Source: Saprospiraceae bacterium UBA2329
Lineage (GTDB): Bacteria; Bacteroidota; Bacteroidia; Chitinophagales; Saprospiraceae
Assembly: GCA_002344975.1 (NCBI GenBank)
Contig: DDUV01000023.1
Location: forward strand, 1 to 23,388
Reading direction: 5' to 3'
Length of the DNA: 23,388 nucleotides
The position numbers and the translations under genes are program-made. Every line of letters begins with the position of its first letter. Position 1 is the first letter of the stretch. The notes below the pieces were generated by a model. It was not told where the DNA came from. It was given only the letters and a program-made list of their open reading frames with translations, and ran no database searches. This document shows, piece after piece, positions 23,369-23,388 of the stretch.

Positions 23369-23388
23369 TCCGCTACTGCCCCTGGCGC

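Overview
The window is a stretch of a Bacteroidota chromosome. Several starts are preceded by the Bacteroidota-type -7 element TAnnTTTG rather than an E. coli -10 box, and I see no clear Shine-Dalgarno sequence in front of the starts I checked. The gene content (secreted GH2 mannosidase, KdsC next to a UbiA-type prenyltransferase, TolC plus adaptor) and the moderately high GC suggest a Saprospiria/Chitinophagia-like lineage. The lineage is inference; the phylum is well supported. I recognised no rRNA, tRNA, CRISPR array, transposase or phage gene.

Layout. Positions 2-3736: end of a small membrane protein gene, a secreted beta-mannosidase, and a convergent outer-membrane beta-barrel-like protein. 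Positions 3959-7231: a 1090-residue ClpB-like AAA+ protein with a degenerate first ATPase domain, an intact second nucleotide site, and a C-terminal domain that looks like the PCRF (codon-recognition) domain of release factor 2 without the GGQ hydrolysis domain. Positions 7419-9730: an ISC-type ferredoxin, IscX, KdsC-like phosphatase and UbiA-type prenyltransferase, with short repeats between the first genes. Positions 9676-12006 (minus): HypF carbamoyltransferase with no other hydrogenase gene in view. Positions 12078-14263: a DUF1761 protein facing a three-gene minus-strand operon (small membrane protein, DUF2442 protein, fatty-acid-hydroxylase-type desaturase). Positions 14296-16584: a D-2-hydroxyacid dehydrogenase convergent with a CapD-like nucleotide-sugar dehydratase, separated by a hairpin element bounded by an 18-bp direct repeat. 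Positions 16707-20013: a DUF2461 protein, then an overlapping pair coding for a TPR-AAA (Cdc48-type) ATPase and a TPR membrane protein. Positions 20144-23210: a TolC outer-membrane channel and an HlyD/MacA-type adaptor, separated by a structured 211-bp gap. The last 178 bp are almost all palindromes.

How the genes work together. Firm functional links are local: the TolC and adaptor genes code for the outer and periplasmic parts of one efflux system whose inner-membrane pump probably lies just past the right edge; the TPR-AAA and TPR-membrane genes overlap by 4 nt and probably form one membrane-tethered remodelling complex; KdsC and UbiA are 3 nt apart; the minus-strand operon at 12.6-14.3 kb is tightly packed. 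The candidate for an undescribed system is the AAA+/PCRF fusion: a remodelling ATPase carrying what looks like a stop-codon-reading or ribosomal A-site-binding module, with the RF2 tripeptide SPF changed to SPH and no peptide-release domain. I could not search databases, so novelty is unverified.
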